Positions 34,633-43,516 of a stretch of DNA of 64,000 nucleotides are shown piece by piece. The notes below the pieces were generated by a model. That model was not told the DNA's origin. It did no database searches and worked only from the letters and a program-made list of their open reading frames with translations. The DNA lies in the NCBI GenBank assembly GCA_021776805.1, contig JAJFFD010000104.1, positions 28,138 to 92,137 on the forward strand. The letters are read 5' to 3'. This stretch comes from Planctomycetota bacterium (GTDB taxonomy: Bacteria; Planctomycetota; UBA1135; UBA2386). Both the position numbers and the translations under genes were made by a program. The first letter of the stretch is position 1, and each line of letters begins with the position of its first letter.

Positions 34633-35022
34633 ATGCACGGCCCATCCAAGCTATTTGCCATTGTTGGCGTACTCGCCTGCCTATCTCTCTTAACCGCATT
34701 CGTTGCAAACCCAGCTCAGGACTCTGAGCAGAAGCGTGATCCCTTCTACCAGAGCACGCGCCTGAATTTCGCGGTTCTCCAGGTTACCAACGCCGCTGGC
34801 AAATCCACTGAGATCCCGGCCTCTACCATCACCAAGATCTGGTTGATCGCGGACTCGGATGGAGATCTACGCATGGAGGTCTCCTACGAGAACGGCGACT
34901 ATTCCAGCCTGGAGCTGCACGACTTCCACATCATCCGGCGGAGCAATAGCCTTGCTTCAGTCGATGTCCCGGTGGTGCGGACCGACATGAGCGGCCTCGC
35001 CTTCCCGGGCTTCAAAGACTGA
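34633..35022 (+). CDS. Small exported or anchored protein of unknown function
   Basis: A 129-residue protein with an N-terminal hydrophobic helix (LFAIVGVLACLSLLTAFVA), probably a signal peptide or anchor. The mature ~100 residues alternate in beta pattern (KIWLIADSDGDLRMEVSYEN, DYSSLELHDFHIIRRSN). I do not recognise a family. It is divergent from the MA-like peptidase gene, with 62 bases between starts, so the two may share regulation. A small frame and the HTH membrane protein follow on the same strand. Confidence 0.72.
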   Translation: MHGPSKLFAIVGVLACLSLLTAFVANPAQDSEQKRDPFYQSTRLNFAVLQVTNAAGKSTEIPASTITKIWLIADSDGDLRMEVSYENGDYSSLELHDFHIIRRSNSLASVDVPVVRTDMSGLAFPGFKD

Positions 35023-35050
35023 GCAGGATAAGCGCTGACAGGAGTTCTCC

Positions 35051-35242
35051 ATGCCATGGTGCCAAGGGGAGATCGTCAAGAAACACCTCAGTTGTCGGGC
35101 CGTGACTGCCGAAATCATCGACGGGAAGGTCGAGTCGGTTGGAAAACCGAACAGTCGCGTCCATGTCGGAACAGATCCTGTCCAAGGAAATGCCGGTTTT
35201 GCTCACTCGTGGAGAGGTGCGCAAGCTTCTCTGCGTGAATGA
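35051..35242 (+). CDS. Possible 63-residue leader peptide
   Basis: This frame has the best ribosome site in the area (AGGAG seven bases before ATG) and begins MPWCQGEIVKKHLSCRAVTA. It overlaps the start of the HTH membrane protein by about 80-100 bases in another frame. It could be a translated leader that couples to the downstream gene, or chance. No family is recognised. Confidence 0.35.
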   Translation: MPWCQGEIVKKHLSCRAVTAEIIDGKVESVGKPNSRVHVGTDPVQGNAGFAHSWRGAQASLRE

Positions 35243-37109
35243 GAAGACCATCGACAGTTGGTTGCGTGGTGGGCGCCTCGAGCAAGTTCCTGGCAGTCAA
35301 GTCGCAGGCAGCGACTCCGAAGCTCTGATCGCATTACAAGATTCGAGCCTGCGTGAGCGATTCGAGAAGTCCATTCAGAAGCGGGGCTCAGTCGAGCTGG
35401 CCTTCGAACTCCTGCCGGCCGTGGCGAGGTTTCAGCTACTGCAAATGATGCTGGATCGGGGTGCCAGTAGCACTGAGACAGGGGAGGCCAGGCAAGGCAG
35501 GATTCGACCGGTCAGGAGGCGTCCCCGGCAGAAGCTGGTACGTAGGGCGAGGGGTCGGCAAGCAACAGCAGCTCGCTGGGAGTCCAGCGAAGTCACGGTG
35601 CAACGACAAAGGCCTGGCAGAACTCGCAAATCAGCTAGCCGTCCGGCACGTCGTCTGCGTGCCAGCCATGCCAGGCGCAGGACTGGGACGGGTAAGAGGC
35701 AAAGGTCGACGAGCTTGGGTCAGAGCCAGCACGAAGAGCTGGTGGACATGCTCTTCCCTGCTGAGAAACAGCGAGAATCGCAGCGTCGCAGGCCAAGCCC
35801 ATCTCCAGCGAAGGAGTCTGGCAAGGAGCTAAGCGCTTTGCAGAGCATCGCCGATTTGTCCGACCAACCGAATGTGGCGGAGGAGATGTGGGGCGATGAG
35901 CTCCTCAGCCTGGTTAGAGATGTTGCTGAGTCAGTTGCCGATGAAATCGGTGATCGGATTCAGGTGGAGCAGAGTGTCCAGCCTGAGGCCGTCGTAGATA
36001 CCGAGGTTGCCGGCATCGATCCCAAGACCATGCCGGGCGGAGAAGATGAGATCTGGCTGGCTCTCGAAGGTGTCGAAGATACGGCGATCCTCAAGGGCAC
36101 CGAGGACGTGTTGTTTGCCTCCACGGGTGAAGAACTCGATGATCAATTGGCGCAACCTTTGGCGGAGCCGGAGATCTTCGAAGTTGAGTTGATCGGAGAT
36201 CAGGGCGGCGAGTTGGTCGCCTTTCTCGTCGGTGAGGAAGTCGCAGATGAAAAGGTAGAAGAGCCTTCGAGCGATACCCGCGAGGAACCGCCCAGGGTAA
36301 ACCTTCCCGTGGAAGAGCCCCCTGAGGTGGATAGGCATGAGGATCTGAAGGCTGAAGCAGACTCGGCTGTTGAGGAGGAGCTAGCCCCCAGCGAAGACGA
36401 TGGCTTCCTCGAACTCGAACTGGATCACGACGAGTGGATGCCGGCCGAGGAGATGGTTGAGGCGCTTTCGCATTCCCCCGTATTTGCGGCGGTGGAGCCT
36501 GTGGAACCCGGGGCAGAGGTGCCGGAGCCTTCGCGGTCCTCGGCGAGGCAGTACGCACCCACGGAATTGGAGATCGATGAGCTCCTCACGCCTCTGACAG
36601 AAGAGGAGGCGTCAGAAGTCGCCAGTGAGTTTGTTTCCGAAGAAGCTGCTGCGCTGTATCGCGTAGAAGACGAACTTGCGAGATTGGGCGAGGTCTTGGA
36701 GCATCACCAGGAAGAGGAGTTTGCCGAGTTCTCTGAAATCAGAGCTGACATCGCGGCGACCTGGGAGCAGCAAGAACTCGTCAGCGCGAGCCTCACGACG
36801 ATCGGCAAGGATCTCAAGGCGGTCAAGAAGGAAGCGAGATCCTCCGGCCGGACAGCACGCTCTTCGCTTGCCGTAAGTCGCCGGACACAGTCCCAAATCC
36901 GGCGCAAGTTGGCTTCCTTGAAGCTAGGGGGAGCAGAGCTCGGCTTCGGTTCGGTGCTTCCCATCGCCGCGGGGCTGATGATTGTCAGCTGGGCCATGAC
37001 CATCTACTTCAAGACAGGTGACCTACGCAGTGCTCTGGGCGGTCTGGTGCTCGTCAATCTGCTGGCCTGCGTGAGCATGTTGCACAGCAAGACAGGCCGC
37101 TTCTTCTAG
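35139..37109 (+). CDS. HTH - Arg-rich - acidic - coiled-coil - transmembrane protein
   Basis: A 656-residue protein with an unusual order of segments. Residues ~20-60 look like a MerR/excisionase-type helix-turn-helix (LLTRGEVRKLLCVNEKTIDS, then WLRGGRLEQVPG). Residues ~115-200 are extremely Arg-rich (RRRPRQKLVRRARGRQATAA). Residues ~235-520 are acidic and Glu/Pro-rich. Residues ~530-590 form a coiled coil (EDELARLGEVLEHHQEEEFA). Two C-terminal membrane helices follow at ~605-650 (FGSVLPIAAGLMIVSWAMTI, LGGLVLVNLLACVSML). The start is TTG or the ATG at 35163. It may be a membrane-tethered DNA-binding protein, perhaps anchoring the chromosome. No family is recognised. Confidence 0.75.
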   Translation: MENRTVASMSEQILSKEMPVLLTRGEVRKLLCVNEKTIDSWLRGGRLEQVPGSQVAGSDSEALIALQDSSLRERFEKSIQKRGSVELAFELLPAVARFQLLQMMLDRGASSTETGEARQGRIRPVRRRPRQKLVRRARGRQATAARWESSEVTVQRQRPGRTRKSASRPARRLRASHARRRTGTGKRQRSTSLGQSQHEELVDMLFPAEKQRESQRRRPSPSPAKESGKELSALQSIADLSDQPNVAEEMWGDELLSLVRDVAESVADEIGDRIQVEQSVQPEAVVDTEVAGIDPKTMPGGEDEIWLALEGVEDTAILKGTEDVLFASTGEELDDQLAQPLAEPEIFEVELIGDQGGELVAFLVGEEVADEKVEEPSSDTREEPPRVNLPVEEPPEVDRHEDLKAEADSAVEEELAPSEDDGFLELELDHDEWMPAEEMVEALSHSPVFAAVEPVEPGAEVPEPSRSSARQYAPTELEIDELLTPLTEEEASEVASEFVSEEAAALYRVEDELARLGEVLEHHQEEEFAEFSEIRADIAATWEQQELVSASLTTIGKDLKAVKKEARSSGRTARSSLAVSRRTQSQIRRKLASLKLGGAELGFGSVLPIAAGLMIVSWAMTIYFKTGDLRSALGGLVLVNLLACVSMLHSKTGRFF

Positions 37110-37125
37110 CCTCAACGCGCAATAC

Positions 37126-39537
37126 TCATGGGCGCGAGATCAAGTTGGCGAAGAGCCGGCAGGCACCTGGATGTAGGTTCTTCAGCTGTCTGAACAGCGC
37201 CAATCCGCAGTAGATGATTTCGCCTTTGCCATAGCTCGTGTAGAGCAGTGAGCCGCTTTCTCGCGATTGGCCTGGATCGGACATGGCGAGAATCTCCTGG
37301 AAGTCGTTCCCGTAGTCTTGTGCGTAGTAGAGGCCTCTCTCTTGAACCCAACCGTCCCAATCACTGGGTCTGATTTGGTTGGGTGAATTCAGGAGTGAGT
37401 GCCCGGGCAGAAGAACTTCGACCGGCGCATCTTCGTTGGTGACGCGCCCCTTGCCGATTTTGAGATTGAGTGCCGCTGCAGGATTGGCGCCGAATTCCGA
37501 GTCCTTGTGATAGAGAATCACCAGGCGGCCGCCGCGATCGGCGAACTCGAGAAGGCGGTTAAAACTGCTGCGTACATCAGGTCGATGCCTCAGCGCACGG
37601 ATGTCAATGAGAATGGTGTCTAGTGATTGTAGGCTGCCAGCTTTGACGTCTTCGTCATCCAGGCGGGTTAGGTCGACTCCGAGGCCCTTGAGAACCATCG
37701 CGCTACTGTCATCGACGCCCTGAATCAGTCCGACCCTGAGTCCTGGGGATGTAATGACGTCTACTCGATGCACCGGAACTCCAAGCCTGGCATCGCCGAC
37801 GCGCAAGAACAGATCCTGTACGCCAGCGCGCAGCCTGTCTGGCACACGCAGATCGAAGATATAGCTGCCTTCTCTATCGTCTGCCTGGCCAAGTTGAATG
37901 GCATGCTGGGGAGGAGTCGCTACGAATCCAGGCGGCGTCGAGATCAAGAGCTTCGATTGGAGTGGCCCCGGCTTGTTGACTCGCACATTGACTGCGATGC
38001 GAACCTGATTCCGATTCATCGGCACCATGATTCGTTTGGGGCTTACTGCGAGTTCGACGGCTGGCCGAAGTGTCGCCGGGATCTCAATTGGAAAGCTGAT
38101 GGTCTGCGCGGGATAGGTCAAATCGAGAGTGCCAAAGGAGTCGCTGGAGCTTCCCGGTGGAGGAATCAGGCCGGCAGAGCCTGCAGCGAATTCGATTTGG
38201 AGGCTCACGTCGATCGGGCGTCGGAAGCGCTCACTGCGGTAGGGCATGGCAAGGAGCTCAGCTTGCCTGGCGCTGATCAGTGGAACTGGGTAATCCACGT
38301 CGAGCCGAATCGTCGGATGGCTAGGATTCCGCGATGCCTCAGTCTTGAGTTCGTCAGCACCCACCATGCTGATGGCCTCGATGGCTGGAGCTGCTGCATT
38401 GTGAATTGTAGCCGAGAACGCAAAGGTCTCGCCTGGTACCGCAGCGCTGCCCGAGGGCATGGAGATATCTGCACGGAGATTGCTGCCGTGCCAGATGATC
38501 CGATCCAGAGCCTCGACCCTTCTATTGATCCGCAGATCAACCAGCGGATCAGTGCCGCGGAGGCTGAGTAGTTCGTGGCGAATCCAGAGAGCGATTCTGA
38601 GGAGCGACTGACGACGCTCGATCAGCTCATCCATGCCCTCGAGGTTGTACTGAATCAACTCCTGAGGCCGTTCGAGACTCGACCATAGAGTTGGCAGGCC
38701 TTGGGTCAGGTTGTTCGCCGGCTTGACCTTGTTCTGGGTCATGCCGACCAGGCAGACCATTGGGTCGAAAAGAGCGTCCATGGCCAAGAACGGAGCCTGA
38801 CTCGAGTGCTCCTCGACGACTGCTCGATAGGCGAATTGACGGTAAGTGTCGCCGCGGACTTCATCCCATTGGTCCATGTCCAGCTCCAGTTCGGCTGCGC
38901 CCGATCTCGCACCCATGAAGAAGCGAGGCACGGTGACAGCCGCCAATCCCGCGGTTTCGAACGAGGGATCGCCAGCAAGCTCGACTGCATCAGGAAGGAT
39001 GGCTATGAGTCCCAGGTCGTGACCGTGGGTCTCCTCGGGGCCGTGGGGAGTGAGGACGATGTCGGGCTGGATTTCGCGCAGAATGCGGGCGAGATCCTTG
39101 GTTGTCGCGTCCCGACCCCAGAGCTCCAAAGCCTCCTGAGCGGAACGGCAATAGCCAGCATCCGGACGATTGAGATACCACACGTCAAATCCGAGGCGCT
39201 TCGCACAGGCCTCGGTCTCGAGAGTTCTGCGCTGACCGAGAGCGTCGCCGACTTCGGGGCCTTCGCTATTCTGCCCGCCTTCGCCGCGAGTGAAGAGGAT
39301 AACGGCGACGCGGAAGCCATAGCGAAAGCGCAGGAAGCTCGCGGCCATCACATAGGGATCGCTCGGGTGGCTGGCGACGATTGCCACCATGCGATCGCTA
39401 TTCGCATCCCGGACGGCCTGGCGTAGGGCGATGTAGCCGCTGTCCGCCTGTTGTGCCGGGAGGGTTCCCGCTGCGAGCGATAACAGCAGACTGAGGCCTG
39501 CTGCTGTCGTCTGGAGACTACGCTTCCTTCTGAGCAT
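37126..39537 (-). CDS. Exported PIG-L (LmbE)-like protein with altered catalytic motif and amidotransferase-like tail
   Basis: An 803-residue protein with a signal peptide (residues 1-30). Residues 48-300 are the PIG-L deacetylase fold: GEGGQNSEG, FDVWYLNRPDAGYC and LTPHGPEETHGHDLG. The first motif, normally A-H-P-D-D-E, reads ASHPSDP: His57 and Asp60 (zinc ligands in this family) remain, but the catalytic-base Asp is Ser59 and the Glu is Pro61. Beta-sandwich segments follow, and the C terminus (~600-800) is amidotransferase/ThuA-like (VGLIQGVDDSSAMVLKGLGV, GRLVILYHKDSEFGANP). The substrate is unknown and it may be an inactive sugar-binding protein. A 9-base hairpin ends six bases before the ATG. 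Confidence 0.82.
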   Translation of the reverse strand: MLRRKRSLQTTAAGLSLLLSLAAGTLPAQQADSGYIALRQAVRDANSDRMVAIVASHPSDPYVMAASFLRFRYGFRVAVILFTRGEGGQNSEGPEVGDALGQRRTLETEACAKRLGFDVWYLNRPDAGYCRSAQEALELWGRDATTKDLARILREIQPDIVLTPHGPEETHGHDLGLIAILPDAVELAGDPSFETAGLAAVTVPRFFMGARSGAAELELDMDQWDEVRGDTYRQFAYRAVVEEHSSQAPFLAMDALFDPMVCLVGMTQNKVKPANNLTQGLPTLWSSLERPQELIQYNLEGMDELIERRQSLLRIALWIRHELLSLRGTDPLVDLRINRRVEALDRIIWHGSNLRADISMPSGSAAVPGETFAFSATIHNAAAPAIEAISMVGADELKTEASRNPSHPTIRLDVDYPVPLISARQAELLAMPYRSERFRRPIDVSLQIEFAAGSAGLIPPPGSSSDSFGTLDLTYPAQTISFPIEIPATLRPAVELAVSPKRIMVPMNRNQVRIAVNVRVNKPGPLQSKLLISTPPGFVATPPQHAIQLGQADDREGSYIFDLRVPDRLRAGVQDLFLRVGDARLGVPVHRVDVITSPGLRVGLIQGVDDSSAMVLKGLGVDLTRLDDEDVKAGSLQSLDTILIDIRALRHRPDVRSSFNRLLEFADRGGRLVILYHKDSEFGANPAAALNLKIGKGRVTNEDAPVEVLLPGHSLLNSPNQIRPSDWDGWVQERGLYYAQDYGNDFQEILAMSDPGQSRESGSLLYTSYGKGEIIYCGLALFRQLKNLHPGACRLFANLISRP

Positions 39538-39543
39538 GTATCT

Positions 39544-39571
39544 GGCCGGACAGAGGTCTAACTGTCCGGCC
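39544..39571 (-). promoter_or_regulatory. Hairpin immediately upstream of PIG-L gene start
   Basis: GGCCGGACA and TGTCCGGCC, perfect 9-base arms around a 10-base loop. It sits between the DUF3352 gene and the PIG-L gene (same strand) and ends six bases from the ATG, covering the place where a ribosome site should be. There is no T run, so it is not a normal terminator. It could limit translation of the PIG-L gene or stabilise the upstream transcript. Confidence 0.5.
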
Positions 39572-39597
39572 GATACTCTAGCTGCAGTGCTGCCGAC

Positions 39598-41541
39598 TTA
39601 CTTCATCCGGGTGGCGCCCAGGAACCATGCCGAGCTGGCGCCAACGCCAAGCGCCGTGCCGAGGAGGAAGCCTGTCTCGGGGCCCCATGGGCTGATCGAC
39701 ATCGTTTCCTGCCCGTCTTCCGAGTCCTTGACCCAGCTGATGGAGCCGGACAGGTGTTGGGTGAGGCTGTAGGCATCCGGGAGAAGTGCCAGATCGATCG
39801 GGACTTCGCCGGTCATTGGCAGGAAGGCCAACATGCTCGTGCCCATCTGATACATGCCTTCGAATTGGGCCTTCCAGTCGGTGAAGCTAACGCTGCTCAG
39901 GCCACTCTCGGGAAGCTGCTGGAGGTACGGAGCGAATTCTTCGTTGCTGCGGATGTCTCCCTTTGGATCGTCCTCGCGAGTCATTCGCGCCAGCGTCCGC
40001 TTGACATCGCCGGTGGTGAAGCCGACGACCATATAACCACCTTCGAAGACGAAGGTCGGCGTAAACATGTCGAAGGGATTCATCGGCATCACGTTGTTGT
40101 CTATGGGCGGATTCACGTGCAACTGGTGAGCCTTCAGACCACGACGGTCAATCTCGTCAAGCTCGATGATGCCATTGGACATGCTCTCTGCGACGGTTAG
40201 TGCCTTGAGCAAGCGGTCCTTGTCTTTGACTTCGATCAGAATGGCCATCTCTGGGGTGGCGGTGATGCCCGACATGGGCATCGACCAAGTGATGACTCGA
40301 TTGCCAAAGGAGCCAAAGAGGTCTTCGCGAACACTGACTCCCAACTGTTGTTCGAAGGAGCCGAGCATTCCCAGCATCATCTCCCCCATCTCGGGGTTGA
40401 GTGCCTTGAGGCCGTCGACGAGCGCGTCGTAGTACGCGCCGACGTTCATGGTAGTGGCGGTGAACGCCACCGCGTCCTTGGGTACCCAGCGCAGGAACTC
40501 GAGATCCAAGTTGCTGCCGGAGTAGGCAGAGATGCCGCGGCGCATCTGCGGGTTGATCTTGCAGAAGGAGCGGCTGACGCTGCGGCCACCGGTGTAGGTA
40601 GAAGAAGAGCCAGAACTTTCGTAGGCGCGTAGGCCCATGGCTTGGAAGGCGCGCTCAATTGCCTCTGGCTGGAGCATCCCTCTGATGGCCTGCTCGCTGG
40701 CGGCCGAGGGTGAGTTCGCCGATGGAGGAGGCATGCTGCTGACGATGCCAGCGATGTCGACCATGAAGTCCAGAACGGCGCCGGGCTGGAAGTAGGATTC
40801 AGCTTCTGCGCCGGGAAGGCTCAGCTTCTCCGCGACTGCCATGTAGCTGGACGAGCCAGAGAGGCCCTTCTCACCTGAGATGAGGTTCTTGATGATGGTC
40901 TTGGTTTCACCCTCGCGCGATCCAATCAGCATGGACTCACCGATGAAGGCGATGTTGAGCGACATCTCCACTGGAGAATCGACAGCCTTGATAGTGATGA
41001 CCTCTACATCCCCCACCTTGCTGCTCAGCTGCTCGACCTGCTTGTCGGCATTCGCCTGGATTTGACCGAGACCGATGGCGACGAGTTGCTGCCAGATCTT
41101 GGCGCTATCGCCGAGGTCCAAATGCAGATAGACCCCCACGTCCGGCAAAGGTTGCTCAGCACCTTCGGGCATGCTGATGGACATGCTAGTCAGACCCAGG
41201 GATGCTGATTTGACTCGAAGACCCATGAGGTCGTCGGGCTTGACTGGCAGCTTGCCCTCTTCGTAGAGCTTGTTGCCTTCGGCGACCTGCTCTTCCCAAC
41301 GATCCTCTAGCCATTTCAGGCCGTCGGCAAAGAAGTCCTGAACCTCTCCTTCCTGCCACATCTTGCCGACGGGCATGTTCTTCAGCTCACTGATCGAAGT
41401 ATCGAGATCAGGGAAGCTGAGGTAAGCAGCGCTGCCCGCAGGCAGGGCGTCTTTGAGCTGGACCCGTTGAGCGTTGAGGCTCGGCAGGGCGATTAGACAG
41501 GTTAGCGAGAAGTGCAGGGCGCAGGTTCTACTCGAAGTCAT
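39598..41541 (-). CDS. Exported DUF3352-type protein
   Basis: A 647-residue protein with a signal peptide (ALHFSLTCLIALPSLNAQ), then the pattern of DUF3352 proteins: LPAGSAAYLSFPDLDTSISE at the start, repeated alpha/beta segments such as LNIAFIGESMLIGSREGETK and GYMVVGFTTGDVKRTLARMT, and a short C-terminal hydrophobic segment (GFLLGTALGVGASSAWFLGA). The function of this family is unknown. The start is the ATG directly before the signal peptide; a 19-codon extension is not used. The PIG-L gene lies 60 bases downstream. A weak hairpin (GGCCCGG/CCGGGCC, 41679-41718) followed on the minus strand by a pyrimidine-rich stretch lies between this gene and the one upstream and may end that transcript. 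Confidence 0.75.
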   Translation of the reverse strand: MTSSRTCALHFSLTCLIALPSLNAQRVQLKDALPAGSAAYLSFPDLDTSISELKNMPVGKMWQEGEVQDFFADGLKWLEDRWEEQVAEGNKLYEEGKLPVKPDDLMGLRVKSASLGLTSMSISMPEGAEQPLPDVGVYLHLDLGDSAKIWQQLVAIGLGQIQANADKQVEQLSSKVGDVEVITIKAVDSPVEMSLNIAFIGESMLIGSREGETKTIIKNLISGEKGLSGSSSYMAVAEKLSLPGAEAESYFQPGAVLDFMVDIAGIVSSMPPPSANSPSAASEQAIRGMLQPEAIERAFQAMGLRAYESSGSSSTYTGGRSVSRSFCKINPQMRRGISAYSGSNLDLEFLRWVPKDAVAFTATTMNVGAYYDALVDGLKALNPEMGEMMLGMLGSFEQQLGVSVREDLFGSFGNRVITWSMPMSGITATPEMAILIEVKDKDRLLKALTVAESMSNGIIELDEIDRRGLKAHQLHVNPPIDNNVMPMNPFDMFTPTFVFEGGYMVVGFTTGDVKRTLARMTREDDPKGDIRSNEEFAPYLQQLPESGLSSVSFTDWKAQFEGMYQMGTSMLAFLPMTGEVPIDLALLPDAYSLTQHLSGSISWVKDSEDGQETMSISPWGPETGFLLGTALGVGASSAWFLGATRMK

Positions 41542-41776
41542 CGAGAAGGCTCCGTGGTCAAGAATTCGTGTCGGGGTCGCGCATGACCCACAGGACAACT
41601 GTGCTGGGCTGAACGCAAATCAAGAAATGCCCACGAGATGGGCCTTTTCCCTACATGCGATCGAGCGAATAGAGAGAAGGCCCGGTGGATCCCGCTAGTG
41701 GACGGCAATCCCCGGGCCCTGTCGAGCTCTTCAGCTCCCAGAGTGGAGGAAGTTCCTTCCTCCTGCTCGGCCAGGT

Positions 41777-43123
41777 CTACTTGTTGGTGAACTTGGCCAA
41801 GTAGTCCCTGACCTCGTCTTCCTTGGTCGACATGACTGTCCGGAAGTTGGCCAGGGCCTCTTCAGCTGCCGGCCCGTTCTCCTTGAAGGCGGCGGTGACG
41901 GCCTGGACGGCCTTGGTGGCTTCCGCGTCCCCGCCCTTCATGGCGAAGTCGAGAACCAGGGCAGCCTGGAAGATGTTGTAGCTGAGCATGTTCCATTCGA
42001 GGTTTGGGCTGATCTCGAAGGTGTCGAACCAGGGTCCGAGCTCCTTCACGCCGCCGGCTGCGACGTGCTGGCTACCGAACCAGGCTTTGATGCTGTCGTC
42101 GTAGTAGCGCTCAGCGAGGCCAGCTACGCCGCGCATGAACCAGACTGGGGGATCGATCTCCGAGTCCGCGCAGATGCCGTAGACGTAAGCGAGGCCGGCG
42201 CCATGGCGGAGGAAGTAGACGCCCCAGGTGTCGTCCTGCCAGTTGCAAACGATCGGACGCACAAGGCCCAGGCCCGGAAAGTCCATCTCCTGCTCCGCCA
42301 CGAAGGCGCTATAGGCGGATCCTTCGGCGCCGATGTCGTTGCCGAGCTGGTTGTACTGCTCGATGCCACTGGCGACGATGATCACCGGTCGGTGGCCAGG
42401 CTTGGGATCCTGATTGCCAAAGAGAGACTTCACACCGGTGATGGCCGACTCAGCATGGAAACTGATGTTCTCAATCCCAGACAGTGGATAGGTGCTGACG
42501 ATGGTGCAGTGGGGAAAGCGCACGACCCAGGGGTGCTGAAGGTCGGTGTGGAACTCATTGGCTTCCTGTTCGGTGCCCCACTTGTCATCGCCAATGGGAA
42601 AGAGACCGGCCTTGGCGTTTTCGATCTGCTGGCCGTCGATGAAGGCGCCGGTGCGCGGATGGCGGACCTGGCCGGCCATGAAGGCCTTCTTCTCCTCGCG
42701 GGAGACGATGTCACCATCGTGGCGGAATAGACCCTTCTTGGCCTCCTCCTCTTCAGCTTCGGGGATCCACAGCCCGTCAACCTTGACCAGGCCCTTGGCG
42801 CGCTGCTCGGCCTCAAAGGCCTTACGCTGCATGATGCGGGCCTTGCTCTTGGTCATCCACGCACCTTCGTACTTGACGAAGCCGAGCATCCCGCGAGCTT
42901 CTTCGTGCTCAGGCTCGATCTCGACGACCTGCTTGAGGATGGCGCGGCTCTCGCGAACGAGGCCCTTTTCCTTGGCCCACTTGGCCAGCTCGAAGAGTGC
43001 GGGGGCGTCGCCTTGCGCCGCTTCTTGCTTGGTGGAGAGCTCCTCACGGAGCGCGGCGATGTCTTGGGCGGCAACAGGAGCGGCCAACAGGAGGGCGCTC
43101 AAAAGGATGATGAAGGTCTTCAT
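41777..43123 (-). CDS. Exported MA-like pseudopeptidase with helical repeats
   Basis: A 448-residue protein with a clear signal peptide (MKTFIILLSALLLAAPVAAQ). Residues 25-90 are TPR-like (LFELAKWAKEKGLVRESRAI). Residues ~90-190 contain repeated short units with Gly-Leu and Trp (KGLVKVDGLWIPEAEEE, KKGLFRHDGDIVSREEK). The C-terminal region aligns by eye with the MA-like peptidase at 33626: FLRHGAGLAYVYG takes the place of DHELVHLLLHAHS and PPVWFMRGVAGLAE the place of PRWFHEGLAQEL, with the same 21-residue spacing. The HExxH is missing, so no zinc hydrolase activity is expected. A binding or chaperone role is possible. Confidence 0.78.
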   Translation of the reverse strand: MKTFIILLSALLLAAPVAAQDIAALREELSTKQEAAQGDAPALFELAKWAKEKGLVRESRAILKQVVEIEPEHEEARGMLGFVKYEGAWMTKSKARIMQRKAFEAEQRAKGLVKVDGLWIPEAEEEEAKKGLFRHDGDIVSREEKKAFMAGQVRHPRTGAFIDGQQIENAKAGLFPIGDDKWGTEQEANEFHTDLQHPWVVRFPHCTIVSTYPLSGIENISFHAESAITGVKSLFGNQDPKPGHRPVIIVASGIEQYNQLGNDIGAEGSAYSAFVAEQEMDFPGLGLVRPIVCNWQDDTWGVYFLRHGAGLAYVYGICADSEIDPPVWFMRGVAGLAERYYDDSIKAWFGSQHVAAGGVKELGPWFDTFEISPNLEWNMLSYNIFQAALVLDFAMKGGDAEATKAVQAVTAAFKENGPAAEEALANFRTVMSTKEDEVRDYLAKFTNK

Positions 43124-43516
43124 GATCGAGGATTTGAAAAAGGGTCGTTTGTCAGTGCGGGGAGCATGGCTAGGCGAGAATTCCGTTCCGGCGTTTCAGC
43201 GCACCGAGTCCGGGTCTTGCCCCTGAGCTCAGATGAACTCGAACTGAGATCCCGCGCCGGCTTGCGGCCAAAAGGCCGGGCCGACCCGGACCGGGGGGTC
43301 CGGGAGGATAGGGTCTCGTGGGACTGGATACTCGGTTTCTTCACCGGGAGGGGATTCAGGCTGTGGAATACGAGACGTCGCGGCCAGAGAAGTAGCACAT
43401 CAAGCAGAATATATTGGACCTGATGTCCTGGGGACTGCGAAGGGCGCGCCTTTCCGGCTCAAGTCCAGAATCTTGTCGAAAGGCTGAGATTCTTCCGGCT
43501 TCAGGTCAGGGATCCG
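43124..43516. other. Intergenic region of 393 bases with a strong GC hairpin
   Basis: Between the start of the pseudopeptidase gene and the end of the HNH gene, both on the minus strand. No coding frame with support is seen. The main structure is CCCGGACC-GGGG-GGTCCGGG at 43285-43304 (perfect 8-base arms), preceded by GGCC-AAAA-GGCC at 43266-43277. No T run follows, so it is probably leader RNA structure or a regulator site. A small RNA cannot be excluded, but no known RNA is recognised. Confidence 0.55.

Noticed and set aside
43285..43304. Rho-independent terminator for the HNH gene
   Set aside because: The stem is strong but has no T run on either strand and lies about 210 bases past the stop codon.
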